DNA of 64,000 nt from Mucilaginibacter dorajii (GCF_024808255.1 NZ_JANTYS010000017.1:62001-126000); one strand, 5' to 3'; counted from the first letter of the stretch, positions 31,950 to 41,179 are shown. Translations and numbers: made by a program. Notes: generated by a model not told the origin, from the sequence alone.

Positions 31950-33743
31950 TTACAACCAGTTTTTAAGCTCGATGGTAATTAAAGTACCGTTATTTTCGCG
32001 CCCTTTATGCAGCAATATAGTGGTATTTTTGTAGATGCTATTGAGCAATTGAATCCTTTTTTCGCATAGCTTAATGCCCATACCAGTAGTGGCGGCGGCT
32101 TCAAACCCATTTCCGTTATCCCAAACAGTTAACAACAGGGTGTTATCATTTTTAACAACATCTACCCTGATCATACCAGCATCCTTCATGGCAGATATGC
32201 CGTGTTTAACCGCGTTTTCTACAAAGGGCTGTAACAGCATGGCCGGTATTTCTACCTGCTGATCAACAGCAGCAGCATTGGTATTTATGCTGAAAGCAAA
32301 ACCAAAGCGCATTTGTTCCATCTCCAGGTAATCCTTTAGCAGGTCCGTTTCGTGCTGAATAGAGGTAAGCTCCTTATTCCCTTCATCCAGTACATTGCGG
32401 GTAATGCGGGCAAAACGCACCAGGTATTTGTTGGCTTTTTCCATCTCGTTTTTATTTACCAGGTTTTGGATGCCGGCCAACGCGTTAAATATAAAATGCG
32501 GATTCAACTGTGCCCTTACCGAACCTAATTGCAGGTTAATGATCTCCTTACTCTGCGCCTGCTGCAACAAGATATGCTTTTGACGGCTGCGGTAATAAAC
32601 TATTACCAGTGCGGCTATTAATAACACACTTGCCACTATGATTACAAGCCAGGTTACTGATACCACGTAGCGCCTATCAGCCGGAGGTAAAACCGTAAAA
32701 CTAATGCTTGTAGCCAGGTTTCTTAACAAATAAATGGGCTCCCCCCCATGGCGGTGTATTTTAGGTGTAAAGGTAATCTGGTATTTACCGGGAGTTTTCC
32801 AAAATTCTTTGTAGAGTTCAAAGCTACTGTTGCTTTCGCCAAGATTAATACTGTCTTTAAGTCCGGTCGCATTCCTTTTCAGTGAAACTTTATAGTTGTA
32901 TATGCGTTGGCCGTTGTCAATAACAAACGTCATCTTTTGCAGGGAATCTGCAAACCTTAACCTCAGATCCTTTGAGGAGATCGACTTAATGAAGTCTAAA
33001 GCCGGTGGAATAATAGGCACTTCCTTTCCCTTCACCAAGGCGGTATACTTTTCCATCGGGTAAAATGGTCTTGAAACCGCTCCGTTATCTGCAATAGGAA
33101 AGCCACGGCTCCAATAATCAACCGTTGCCGAAACCTTTGCAGCTACAACTTTTCGCCAGTCGATAGTTACTGCATCCTGTTCATTATACTTTTGTGTATT
33201 ATAAATCTCCACGCGTAGTATTTGCTCTGGCTGATAGGCAAATTTACCCAGCCAGGCATACTGATATTTCCCATCAGCAGTTGTTTTAAATTGCGATGGC
33301 TTCGTCCAGCCCACCAATTCGCGCTCGTTATTTTGAATAACCCTGTACAAATAATTGTTAGCATTATGGGCGTTTACCTCTTGCGCTATAAACTCCACAG
33401 ATGCTTTGCCATCAATTAATATGCTGGTAAAATCCTGGTCTGGTATTTTGTCTCTCAATCCCTCATATAATTCGCTTTTTTTATCAAAACGGACGCCCAG
33501 GTTCTGCACTCCCATATCATTTAACAAAAAGTGTTCGTGGCTTAACTGCTTAATGCGTTCAAAACGGATAAAGTAGCCTCTCATTTCGGGTGTTAAAGGC
33601 GTTTTTGTGGTGTCTATTGCTTTCTCCTTAAAAATAACAATATGAGGATACAAGTGTCTCCATTGTCCGGTTTGAGCCTGCGCCGTCATATAGGATAATA
33701 TATACAAAAGGGCTATAAAAGCTGATCTGATAAAGGTTGTCAT
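31950..33743 (-). CDS. LytS-type sensor histidine kinase with large extracytoplasmic part
   Basis: A signal sequence (TTFIRSAFIALLYILSYMTA) leads to a periplasmic region of about 330 residues that holds beta-rich segments (KYQYAWLGKFAYQPEQILRV, YQITFTPKIHRHGG). A membrane helix follows (VSVTWLVIIVASVLLIAALV), then a coiled coil, then the histidine kinase core VRAQLNPHFIFNALAGIQ with the phospho-His, and PAMLLQPFVENAVKHG and LLTVWDNGNGF of the ATPase domain. At 597 residues it is much longer than the kinase at 26119. It senses something in the periplasm, unknown which, and passes it to the adjacent regulator. It reads away from a 466-base gap containing the candidate leader. Confidence 0.9.
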   Translation of the reverse strand: MTTFIRSAFIALLYILSYMTAQAQTGQWRHLYPHIVIFKEKAIDTTKTPLTPEMRGYFIRFERIKQLSHEHFLLNDMGVQNLGVRFDKKSELYEGLRDKIPDQDFTSILIDGKASVEFIAQEVNAHNANNYLYRVIQNNERELVGWTKPSQFKTTADGKYQYAWLGKFAYQPEQILRVEIYNTQKYNEQDAVTIDWRKVVAAKVSATVDYWSRGFPIADNGAVSRPFYPMEKYTALVKGKEVPIIPPALDFIKSISSKDLRLRFADSLQKMTFVIDNGQRIYNYKVSLKRNATGLKDSINLGESNSSFELYKEFWKTPGKYQITFTPKIHRHGGEPIYLLRNLATSISFTVLPPADRRYVVSVTWLVIIVASVLLIAALVIVYYRSRQKHILLQQAQSKEIINLQLGSVRAQLNPHFIFNALAGIQNLVNKNEMEKANKYLVRFARITRNVLDEGNKELTSIQHETDLLKDYLEMEQMRFGFAFSINTNAAAVDQQVEIPAMLLQPFVENAVKHGISAMKDAGMIRVDVVKNDNTLLLTVWDNGNGFEAAATTGMGIKLCEKRIQLLNSIYKNTTILLHKGRENNGTLITIELKNWL

Positions 33744-33896
33744 GATGTTAAAATTATACTTTAAATCGGTTTATTTGATTTAAAGTTGCATCGGTTTACA
33801 TCCCTAATCAAGCATCAAACAGTAAACAGCCTTATTGGCTTAGTATGTGGATGATATTGAAGCTGGTTGAAAATATCGACATAACTGAAACAGCAT

Positions 33897-33929
33897 AAAA
33901 AACGCCGCCGGGATTCCAAACCGGCAGCG
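33897..33929 (-). terminator. Reverse-strand intrinsic terminator within a leader
   Basis: On the reverse strand CGCTGCCGG (forward 33929-33921) pairs with CCGGCGGCG (33911-33903) with one mismatch, and six T follow (forward A at 33897-33902). No gene lies upstream of it on that strand, so it must end a short transcript. Confidence 0.75.
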
Positions 33930-34047
33930 TAACCAATATATTTCAATTTTAAACAAGAAACGTTTTATCTGTAGTTCTCTTTCGAAAGACTACTTGTGGT
34001 GTTAAGAATTACTTCTTATTGAACAAATAAGTATTAACATTATATAT
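33897..34047 (-). ncRNA. Candidate small RNA or attenuated leader of the kinase operon
   Basis: A perfect Bacteroidota promoter lies on the reverse strand, starting a transcript near 34047 that runs to the terminator at 33897, about 150 bases. It includes a hairpin (GTAGT...CTTTCG and AAAG...ACTAC, about 33970-33992) before the terminator. No reading frame is convincing. If the terminator is read through, transcription reaches the kinase ATG at 33743, so this may be a regulated leader. If not, it is a small RNA. Sequence alone cannot decide. Confidence 0.45.
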
Positions 34048-34053
34048 TATGTA

Positions 34054-34085
34054 CAAACATAATATATCAATAATTAAAATGCAAA
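34054..34085 (-). promoter_or_regulatory. Perfect-consensus promoter on the reverse strand
   Basis: Read on the reverse strand: TTTG (forward 34085-34082), exactly 20 bases, then TATGTTTG (forward 34061-34054). This is an exact match to TTTG-N20-TAnnTTTG, predicting a start near 34047. Confidence 0.65.
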
Positions 34086-34209
34086 TTTTCCGGCAATTTT
34101 ATTTCAATAAAATTGTTACCATTCGAAGCAACGACCGCCACATAATTTAACCTTACGTTAACATAGCGTCATTTGCTATTCGATATCTTGGTGCTTTTAA
34201 TTAGCCCCC

Positions 34210-35187
34210 ATGAAACGCAGAGACTTTGTTAAAAACGCCACACTTACCGCTTTAGGTGCCACTCTTATTAGCCCTTTAGAGGCTTTGGCCGCCGATAAGG
34301 TAACTCATTTTGAAAGTGATGATCTGTCGCCAAGCGCATCGTTAAAAGACGATTACGCGGTGCACTTTTTAGCTATTGGCGATTGGGGCCGCAACGGCGA
34401 ATATGACCAATTGGAAGTAGGCAAACAAATGGGCCAATGGGCTGCAAGCCACCCCAACGATTTTGTGATCTCGGTAGGCGATAATTTTTACCCCCGCGGC
34501 GTGGTGAGCGAAATGGATCCGCTTTGGCATTATTCGTTCGAGAACGTTTACACCGCCCATTCACTTCAATGTGATTGGTATCCCGTTTTAGGCAATCATG
34601 ATTATGGCTCGGACCCCGACGCCCAGGTGCGTTACAGCAAAGTTAGCCGCCGCTGGAACATGCCTGCCCGTTACTACACCAAAGAGGTTGCCTTAAGCAA
34701 AAGCACTAAAGACAAGGTACTTTTTGTGATGATAGATACCGACCCTTTCCTTTTTGAAAGCCATAAAGATTACTGCGCCAAACAAATGGAATGGCTAAAC
34801 ACCACGCTAAAAAACGCATCGGCAGATGTAAAATGGAAGATTGTAGTTGGCCATCACCCATATTACACGGTTGGTCCGCGTGTTGCCAATATTGATACGC
34901 TAACCATGCGTGCTGCGTTCGGTAAAACTTTTGAGGATCATAAGGTAGACATTTATCTGTCTGGCCATGACCATTCCCTGCAGCACTTAAAGCCCGAAGG
35001 TTTTACCCACCAGTTTATTTCAGGTGCAGGGTCGGAGTTGACAGGAATAACCAAAGGCATAGCGTATAGCAAATTCGAAGCTTCGGAACACGGCTTTATG
35101 TACTTTTCGATAAACCCTGATAAGCTGAACGTTAAAGCCATTAATTTAGATGGAACGGTATTGTATGATACGGTGTTGAGTAAGTAA
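34210..35187 (+). CDS. Tat-exported metallophosphoesterase (purple-acid-phosphatase-like)
   Basis: The twin-arginine signal MKRRDFVKNATLTALGATL is followed by the metallophosphoesterase core: FLAIGDWGRNGEYDQ, SVGDNFYPRGV, LGNHDYGSDP, VGHHPYYTVG and SGHDHSLQHL, which supply the seven metal ligands of the calcineurin/purple-acid phosphatase fold. It is predicted to be a periplasmic or cell-surface acid phosphatase, 325 residues, resembling acid-phosphatase-5-type enzymes. The ATG at 34210 begins the Tat motif directly. A strong terminator lies 33 bases after the stop, so the gene is monocistronic. Confidence 0.9.
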   Translation: MKRRDFVKNATLTALGATLISPLEALAADKVTHFESDDLSPSASLKDDYAVHFLAIGDWGRNGEYDQLEVGKQMGQWAASHPNDFVISVGDNFYPRGVVSEMDPLWHYSFENVYTAHSLQCDWYPVLGNHDYGSDPDAQVRYSKVSRRWNMPARYYTKEVALSKSTKDKVLFVMIDTDPFLFESHKDYCAKQMEWLNTTLKNASADVKWKIVVGHHPYYTVGPRVANIDTLTMRAAFGKTFEDHKVDIYLSGHDHSLQHLKPEGFTHQFISGAGSELTGITKGIAYSKFEASEHGFMYFSINPDKLNVKAINLDGTVLYDTVLSK

Positions 35188-35219
35188 TTCGGCATAAATT
35201 ACTCCCTTTTCAGCGCAAT

Positions 35220-35256
35220 AAAAGCGGCAGTTTCCACACGGGGCTGCCGCTTTTTT
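35220..35256 (+). terminator. Rho-independent terminator after the phosphoesterase
   Basis: AAAAGCGGCAG (35220-35230) pairs perfectly with CTGCCGCTTTT (35244-35254), followed by further T residues. It is a strong, classical terminator. Confidence 0.9.
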
Positions 35257-35417
35257 ATTGTTAACAATTTGCATTACTTTCGCGTAAACTAAACCAGCAA
35301 TATAAATTTCAGATTTTTTGTAAGGTAATTGTCGTTCCTGCTACTAAGAAGCAAAACATAGATAGCTATTCTTTTTTTTTATATATCGATATGCTTTAAA
35401 AAACATAACCAAAATAC

Positions 35418-37613
35418 ATGTTAAAAAAACTACTCCTTTTTACTGCCGCCACGGCACCATTTTTTATTTCGGGCATTAAAGCACAGGCACAAACCAAACA
35501 AAGCATTAAAGATACCACCCTTAGTTTAGATAGTGTTGTGGTGCGCGATAGCCGCTCAAAACATTTACCAGATGTTATCGGCACCTACATTTTTGCGGGC
35601 AAAAAAACCTTTGTGATATCGCCCGATGCAGGCAAGGCCAATTTATCAAACAGTAATATCCGTACCATATTTGGCACTATACCGGGTGTTAACGTTTGGG
35701 AGCTAAGTGGAAACGGTTTCCAGGTAAATATCGGCACCAGGGGCACCGATACGCACCGCTCCAATGAAACTAACGTGCGCCAAAACGGGTACAACACCAA
35801 TTCAGATCTGTTTGGCTACCCCGAGGCCCATTATGTACCGCAGTTTGCCGCGGTAGAGCAAATCCAGATCGTTCGCGGATCGGCGGCTTTGCAATTTGGC
35901 AGCCAGTATGGCGGCATGGTAAATTATAAAGTAAAAGAAGGGGATACCAGCAAGGTATTCAGCATTCAAAGCGAGCAATCGGCAGGGTCAAACAACTATT
36001 TTAACTCGTTTAACGCTGTAGGCGGCAAAAGCGGTAAATGGACTTATTACGCTTACTTTGCCAATCGTACCGGTGATGGCTACCGTAGCAATTCGGCATT
36101 TACCGGGCAGTGGTTTTATGCCAACGTTAAATACCAGTTTAGCGCCAAAGGCAGCCTGGCCCTGCAGTTTTCGAGAGTGAATTTTAAAGAGAAAGATGCC
36201 GGCGGTTTAAACGATGCCCAGTTCAATGCCGATAGCAGGCAGGCTACCCGCACCCGTAACTATTTCGATCCGGAGATCAACATCCCCGCCCTATTGTTTA
36301 ACTATAACCTAAGCAATCGCACTAAGCTGGAAGTTACATCGCACGTAATATCCGGTCAGCGCAACAGCGTACAGTTCCTGGCCAATCCCGGCGTGGCCGA
36401 TACCGTGAATAAAAAACTCAACACTTTTAACCCACGCCAGGTTGACCGTGACTTTTATCTTGGTTTTACCACCGAAGCCCGCCTGCTTACCCGTTATAAA
36501 CTGGGCAATTTAACCAGCACCTTCACATCGGGCTTAAGGTATTTTACCGAAACCACCACCCGCGACCAGAAGGGTACCGGCTCAACAGGTTCCGATTATG
36601 ATTTGCGCCTTACTATTCCTTATGGCATCGCCCTTAAATTGCGCACCCACAACTACGCCGCCTTTGCCGAAAACTCTTTTCAAATAACGCCCAAACTGTC
36701 CATTACACCAGGGGCCAGGTATGAGATCATCAACACCAATCTTGATGGGGTTATTGATAACGCTAAAGACCATGTATCGTACGGCAACAAACGCCACTTC
36801 CCGCTTTTTGGAACGGGCATTCAATACCAGCTTACCAATAGCAGCCAGTTTTACGGCAATATTTCGCAGGCGTACAGGCCTTTTTCTTACGCCAATATTA
36901 TACCGGGCAATGATCTGGCCGTGGTTAACCCAAATTTGAAAGATAGCCGCGGTTACAGTACAGATCTGGGTTATCGTGGTAACATTAGTACTGTTTTTAA
37001 TTACGATCTCGATTTTTATTATGTTTATTATGGCAATAGGATAGGCAACTTAACAGAACTTAACTCGGCTAAGCAAACCTATATTTATACCACCAACATT
37101 GGCAATGCGTCAGCCAAGGGTATCGAGCTTTATACCGAGGTTTCGTTGCTACGGTCGTTTGATAAAACATCGGTAAGCGACATCCGGTTGTTTAACTCCT
37201 TCAGTTATGACCATGCCCGTTATACCAGCGGCTCGTTAAGCGCCGGCAATTCCAATATCAGCCTTAAAGGAAACTGGCTTGAAGGTACTCCCCAATGGAT
37301 CAACCGTACTGGCTTAAGCTATTTAAACGGCCATATAACCACTACGCTGCAATACAGTTACGTAGGCAAAAACTTTACCGATGCAAATAATACCGTTTTT
37401 AACCCAACCGGTTTAAGCGGCATTGTTCCGGCTTATCATGTGTTCGATTGGTCGCTTAATTACAGCTTTTTGAAACAGTATCATATTTTTGGCAGCATTA
37501 ACAATGTGCTGAATGCCAAGTATTTTACCAGGCGCATTACTATTTTGCCCGGCCCCGGCATATTACCTGCCGATGGCCGAACGTTTAATGTAGGTTTCGG
37601 TATTAAAATATAG
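35418..37613 (+). CDS. TonB-dependent outer-membrane receptor, FecA-like
   Basis: A signal peptide (LLLFTAATAPFFISGIKAQA) is followed directly by a TonB-box-like segment (LSLDSVVVRDSR), a plug domain (IRTIFGTIPGVNVWELSGNG, QIQIVRGSAALQFG, GGMVNYKVKEG) and a beta-barrel ending GRTFNVGFGIKI with the C-terminal aromatic. It has no CarboxypepD_reg N-terminal domain, unlike SusC proteins. The plug sequence NIGTRGTDTHRSNETNVRQN resembles ferric-citrate-type receptors, so uptake of an iron chelate is the likeliest role; siderophore identity is unknown. At 731 residues it stands alone, with no adjacent FecR or sigma gene. Confidence 0.88.
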   Translation: MLKKLLLFTAATAPFFISGIKAQAQTKQSIKDTTLSLDSVVVRDSRSKHLPDVIGTYIFAGKKTFVISPDAGKANLSNSNIRTIFGTIPGVNVWELSGNGFQVNIGTRGTDTHRSNETNVRQNGYNTNSDLFGYPEAHYVPQFAAVEQIQIVRGSAALQFGSQYGGMVNYKVKEGDTSKVFSIQSEQSAGSNNYFNSFNAVGGKSGKWTYYAYFANRTGDGYRSNSAFTGQWFYANVKYQFSAKGSLALQFSRVNFKEKDAGGLNDAQFNADSRQATRTRNYFDPEINIPALLFNYNLSNRTKLEVTSHVISGQRNSVQFLANPGVADTVNKKLNTFNPRQVDRDFYLGFTTEARLLTRYKLGNLTSTFTSGLRYFTETTTRDQKGTGSTGSDYDLRLTIPYGIALKLRTHNYAAFAENSFQITPKLSITPGARYEIINTNLDGVIDNAKDHVSYGNKRHFPLFGTGIQYQLTNSSQFYGNISQAYRPFSYANIIPGNDLAVVNPNLKDSRGYSTDLGYRGNISTVFNYDLDFYYVYYGNRIGNLTELNSAKQTYIYTTNIGNASAKGIELYTEVSLLRSFDKTSVSDIRLFNSFSYDHARYTSGSLSAGNSNISLKGNWLEGTPQWINRTGLSYLNGHITTTLQYSYVGKNFTDANNTVFNPTGLSGIVPAYHVFDWSLNYSFLKQYHIFGSINNVLNAKYFTRRITILPGPGILPADGRTFNVGFGIKI

Positions 37614-37634
37614 TTATACCCCTTTAAAGAAAAA

Positions 37635-37800
37635 TGTCATTTCGAGCGAGCATGCGTAGGGGATAGTAGGGATGCGAGGAGAAACTCTCTCTTGAGCGCA
37701 GCGAAAAATCTTCGCCGCCATGCAAGTCCGAATGTCCACTTTTACAAGATTTCTCCTCACCACCAACGCACAATCCCCTTAGGGTTCGTTCGAAATGACA
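37635..37800. repeat. Inverted repeat (TGTCATTTCGAGCGA family)
   Basis: TGTCATTTCGAGCGA (37635-37649) and TCGTTCGAAATGACA (37786-37800) match as an inverted pair with one mismatch. Inner arms GCGAGGAGAAA and TTTCTCCTC extend the symmetry. It is another dispersed family, found between convergent genes. Confidence 0.75.
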
Positions 37801-37839
37801 AACATTTTTATTTCAATTGGTTTAAAAGGATATCAAACC

Positions 37840-39081
37840 CTACGGATCTAAAGGCTCCAGCGGGTTGATCTGTAAGGATGCGATATTAGGCATTATCTCC
37901 TGCTCGGTATTTGACAAGCGCCGGCCAAGGGTATAAGGCACATAACCCAGATCGGCCTCGCAGCGTTTTTGCATGTAGGAAATATAATAGCTTTGAATTT
38001 TATTGGTTGATACGATAAATGGCTTGTTAAATGGCATCCCATATCTGAAAATGAGTCGGGCACAATTGCGCAGATTGGTGGTGGTATGTCGGGCCTGGGG
38101 TTCAATCAAAATAGCATTTTCGGGGATACCTAATTGGTTCATCAAATACTTCTTCATTTGTTCGGCCTCGCTAAAGTTAGTTTTAAAAGGATGTACCTTA
38201 CCGCCCGATGCCATCACGAAAGGAGCTACACCTTCTTTAAATTTTATCGCGGCTATTTTACACCGGGCTATGCTCCCCGGACTAATGGAAACGCCGGGTC
38301 TATCAGGCCCTTCACCAGGGATCAATATAAGGGTGTACATATACTTTTTCCAATCGATGGTTTTTATCCTATTGTAAGCGGCTTTATTGGCATTTAATTG
38401 CATCGGCTCGTCGTTACCGGCATCGTTGCGGCCATTAATATCCAGGCTGTGCAATGCGTAGCTTACCGATGGTAAAAAGAAAAGCCTGGTTGCGCCATAT
38501 CGCTTAACAATATCATTTGCCCCATCGGTAATCGCTTTGGAATACGTTTTACTGTAAATATTAAAATTGATAGAATCTATATCCGGGAAACCGGGCTTTT
38601 TTCCATCAGCATAAATTTCGATGGTATGGTTGATGGCATGGGCATCCTGCTCCCAGGCCTTTACCAATAACTTAACATTCGAAAGGTTATCGTATTGAAT
38701 ATAAAAACCCGATGGAATGAGATGTTTTGTTACTAATACACCCAGAACATTGTTAGGCTTGTACAACGAAACAAGCCGTGCACCGGCGGTTTTTATTTCT
38801 GCCGCGCTAAACTTAAGCGATCTGGTGATGCTCATGAACCCTTTGTTAGCTTTAAGCGAATCCTGTACCGTTTTCATTTTAGCTTGTGCCAGTTTTGTTA
38901 AAATAGGATCGCCGCTTACCAGTTTACTTGCAGCGGGGTAATTTTGTAGCAGGTTTAACAGGTAATAATTTTTGATGAGCACGTAGTTGTTCCCTAACTG
39001 TTGATAGCGCTGATTGGCAGTTTGTGCCCGTAAATAAAGTGTTGCAAAGCTTAAGAACAGGATAACAAGAACTCTCTTCAT
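37840..39081 (-). CDS. YdcF/SanA-family (DUF218) protein
   Basis: The 413 residues begin with a signal-like helix (VLVILFLSFATLYLRAQ) and a long N-terminal half of unknown function. The DUF218 domain lies at about 245-400: TLILIPGEGPDRPGVSISPG, FVMASGGKVHPFKTNFSEAE, MKKYLMNQLGIPENAILIEP and RHTTTNLRNCARLI. YdcF/ElyC/SanA proteins act in cell-envelope or vancomycin-barrier functions and bind a nucleotide-like ligand. The exact role is unknown. It is convergent with the TonB receptor and lies 65 bases downstream of the ModE-like gene on the same strand. Confidence 0.82.
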   Translation of the reverse strand: MKRVLVILFLSFATLYLRAQTANQRYQQLGNNYVLIKNYYLLNLLQNYPAASKLVSGDPILTKLAQAKMKTVQDSLKANKGFMSITRSLKFSAAEIKTAGARLVSLYKPNNVLGVLVTKHLIPSGFYIQYDNLSNVKLLVKAWEQDAHAINHTIEIYADGKKPGFPDIDSINFNIYSKTYSKAITDGANDIVKRYGATRLFFLPSVSYALHSLDINGRNDAGNDEPMQLNANKAAYNRIKTIDWKKYMYTLILIPGEGPDRPGVSISPGSIARCKIAAIKFKEGVAPFVMASGGKVHPFKTNFSEAEQMKKYLMNQLGIPENAILIEPQARHTTTNLRNCARLIFRYGMPFNKPFIVSTNKIQSYYISYMQKRCEADLGYVPYTLGRRLSNTEQEIMPNIASLQINPLEPLDP

Positions 39082-39146
39082 AAATAGACAATAGGGATGC
39101 GCCGGGGGTAAATTTCAAATACTGTTTTGTGCGAAGTTATTTCGGC

Positions 39147-39488
39147 TCAAATTTTGATCAATCCGCTATTCTCCTCCAAAAAACTATTAAATTTTTGCTG
39201 AAACAATTTAAACTGTTCAATGGCCTGTAATCCTTTTGGGGTAAGCTCGGCACTACCTCCTCCTTTACCCCCACGGTGCGATATTACTACCGGCGAGCTA
39301 AAATGCTCGTTCATGTAGCCCACCATATCCCAGGCTTGCCGGTATGACATTTTCATTTGCATAGCGGCCTGCCTTAATGATCCCGAATCTCTTATTCGTT
39401 CCAACAGTTCTACCCTCCCATGCCCCAATAGTTTGCCATCGGCGGTTTCAAACCAGATTCTGCCGTTTAAGTTTACCGCCTTATCCAT
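39147..39488 (-). CDS. ModE-like winged-helix DNA-binding protein
   Basis: This 113-residue LysR-type winged helix is like the N-terminal domain of ModE, with GRVELLERIRDSGSLRQAAM, SYRQAWDMVGYMNE and the basic wing VISHRGGKGGGSAELTPKG. The molybdate-binding TOBE domains of full ModE are absent, so it may not sense molybdate itself. Such short proteins often regulate molybdenum uptake or molybdoenzyme genes. A molybdoenzyme, the nitrate reductase at 9909, lies in this window, but 26 kb away. The symbol modE would overstate it. Confidence 0.85.
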   Translation of the reverse strand: MDKAVNLNGRIWFETADGKLLGHGRVELLERIRDSGSLRQAAMQMKMSYRQAWDMVGYMNEHFSSPVVISHRGGKGGGSAELTPKGLQAIEQFKLFQQKFNSFLEENSGLIKI

Positions 39489-39600
39489 TGTTTTATAATC
39501 ATATAGCTAATGATGCACAAATATATTACTAACAAGGGCTTAACGCTGCCTGTTTAAAAGGTTAGTTTCAATCATCAACATCCTCTGGCAGCTAAAAATA

Positions 39601-39654
39601 AAAAAGACGTAAATAAGCATCCCCGTATCAAATACAGGAATGTTCATTTACATC
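39601..39654 (-). terminator. Reverse-strand terminator after the small unknown gene
   Basis: Read on the reverse strand, GTAAATGAACATTCCTGTATTT and GATACGGGGATGCTTATTTAC form a long imperfect stem, then T-rich sequence follows (forward A at 39599-39605). It lies 30 bases after the stop at 39683. Confidence 0.7.
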
Positions 39655-39682
39655 GTATAATAAAGGGGGTAATGCTATAATG

Positions 39683-40012
39683 CTAAGTCCTTGGCCTTTT
39701 AGGGTTAAAGGCTACCAGGTAATTCAAATCCTCGGTTAAAGGGTTCCGTTCATCAATTCTTACCGCTTCTTTCTGAAACGATTGGTTGAGCCTTGTTTTA
39801 ATGGTATGGAATACCTGCAACAAAATTTCGGGACCAATTTTGCTGGCAATGGTTGGGAAGTAATCCCGTTGCAATTTGATCCTATCGGTATTGGTAACCA
39901 TGCTCAGTTCCCAGCTGTCTTCGGCCTTAAAACCAAACTCTTTGGCGGTGTTCAGCAGGTCGTACATATACATACGGGTTTCGGTTTCAATGGCGTCTTT
40001 TGCAGCTATCAT
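39683..40012 (-). CDS. Small conserved hypothetical protein
   Basis: This 109-residue protein is without signal or membrane segment and predicted mainly helical: IETETRMYMYDLLNTAKEFG, WELSMVTNTDRIKLQRDYFP and IGPEILLQVFHTIKTRLNQS. The codon use, the own terminator and the absence of a longer overlapping frame support a real gene. I do not recognise the family, and no catalytic motif is visible. It lies upstream of the ModE-like and YdcF genes on the same strand, but the terminator at 39601-39654 separates it from them. Confidence 0.6.
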   Translation of the reverse strand: MIAAKDAIETETRMYMYDLLNTAKEFGFKAEDSWELSMVTNTDRIKLQRDYFPTIASKIGPEILLQVFHTIKTRLNQSFQKEAVRIDERNPLTEDLNYLVAFNPKRPRT

Positions 40013-40229
40013 TTGATTGTTTTTTACGGTTGTTGCAGCCTGTAGCAGGCTGGTATTATGTTAAAGCTTAACTATCACCGTGTAAGAAAATGGCAATGCC
40101 TAAGGTATGCGGTATTGTTTTGGGATGGAATTTCTTAAAGATACCCTTAATTTACCGTAAACCACTATCTGTTAAATAATAATTAAAAACCGGTGGTGCG
40201 TTTAGTGGTAGTTGATCGCGCTTTTGCCC

Positions 40230-40261
40230 ATAAAAAATGCGCACCGGTTCTCACCCGGTGC
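40230..40261 (-). terminator. Reverse-strand terminator ending the polysaccharide-utilisation operon
   Basis: On the reverse strand GCACCGG (forward 40261-40255) pairs with CCGGTGC (40247-40241) and is followed by GCATTTTTTA. It lies 34 bases after the GH16 stop. Confidence 0.85.
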
Positions 40262-40294
40262 ACATCAGCACAATTATAATTAAAAAAAACAATA

Positions 40295-41068
40295 TTAAAG
40301 AGGTATAAACTTAAAGCTGTGGATCACTATTTCCATACCCTTACCATCTGATGGTGCCTGGCCGTTATACAACCAAAGGTTTATATACACCGGCATCGGT
40401 TCGGTACTGATAGATGATGCCGGGCTTTTAAATGTTTTGGAATCGAAAACATTATTATCATTATCAACAAAGCCGTATAAGCTTTTAAAGGTCACACTTT
40501 TTGCCTTGCGGATAAAGCGCTGGGTAGTATAAGTACCGCCGGGCATGGTAAAATTGGCTGTATAATAAGCTTTGTTCGTTCCTTTATCAACCGGCCATAT
40601 GGTGTAATTTAAATGCGGGTTATTGCTATCGCCCCATTGGGCAAATTCCATATCCATTTCATCAAACCCATCCCTGCCCGAGTAATTAAATAAGCCCAGC
40701 ACTATGTTTTTATCCAACGTTGCCAATGGCCCTTCTACCTGCCATTGGTAAGTACCTTCGCCAAATTTCTCGTTGGTTGAAACTTCGGCGCATTCCCATT
40801 TACCGGTTGCCGCGTTTTTTGACAGTTTAAGGTGCAGGGAACCTTCGTTATCTACATAAACATTAGCCGCGCTCCATACATTAGGCCCCGGTCCCTGGGG
40901 TTGTTCTGGGGCTTTAACATTCCAGGTATACCCGCTGAAAGATATGGTTGCTGCAATTTGCTTTTTTGAAATAACTATTCCCGAATCGATACGGACAGTT
41001 GCCAAACAATTGTTACTGTAAATTGCGGCAAGTGCTGTAAAAGTTATTAGGTGATAGATCTTTTTCAT
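40295..41068 (-). CDS. Exported glycoside hydrolase family 16
   Basis: The signal peptide MKKIYHLITFTALAAIYSNN is taken from the ATG at 41068; an upstream ATG at 41077 adds three residues. The GH16 jelly roll has the catalytic EMDMEF (E137, D139, E141 from this start; nucleophile, helper, acid/base), with EGTYQWQVEG and GLFNYSGRDGF around it. GH16 enzymes cut beta-1,3-, mixed beta-glucans or marine galactans, endo mode; the exact specificity cannot be read. There is no lipobox, so it is soluble or secreted. It is the last gene of the locus, after two GH18 lipoproteins. Confidence 0.88.
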   Translation of the reverse strand: MKKIYHLITFTALAAIYSNNCLATVRIDSGIVISKKQIAATISFSGYTWNVKAPEQPQGPGPNVWSAANVYVDNEGSLHLKLSKNAATGKWECAEVSTNEKFGEGTYQWQVEGPLATLDKNIVLGLFNYSGRDGFDEMDMEFAQWGDSNNPHLNYTIWPVDKGTNKAYYTANFTMPGGTYTTQRFIRKAKSVTFKSLYGFVDNDNNVFDSKTFKSPASSISTEPMPVYINLWLYNGQAPSDGKGMEIVIHSFKFIPL

Positions 41069-41179
41069 CGTTATCATTTTTTAAAGTTCAAACAATACCA
41101 TCCCCTGCCCTAATGTGTTAATCGTTTTAAACAGTTAACACATCGGGGACAAAGAATCGTATTTAAAAAAATTGATTAG

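Larger units (their letters stand above)
33744..34209. other. Divergent gap with embedded reverse-strand transcription unit
   Basis: This 466-base gap separates the kinase operon (reverse) from the phosphoesterase gene (forward). It is AT-rich apart from a GC-rich terminator at 33897-33929. It contains a perfect reverse-strand promoter at 34054-34085. The right part (34086-34209) would serve the forward gene, but no clear forward promoter was found. Confidence 0.5.

Noticed and set aside
32865-32875. Third GGTCGCAT occurrence (GGTCGCATTCC)
   Set aside because: It lies within the sensor-kinase coding region, without hairpin or the GCTTTAACA block; an 8-mer is expected about twice by chance here.
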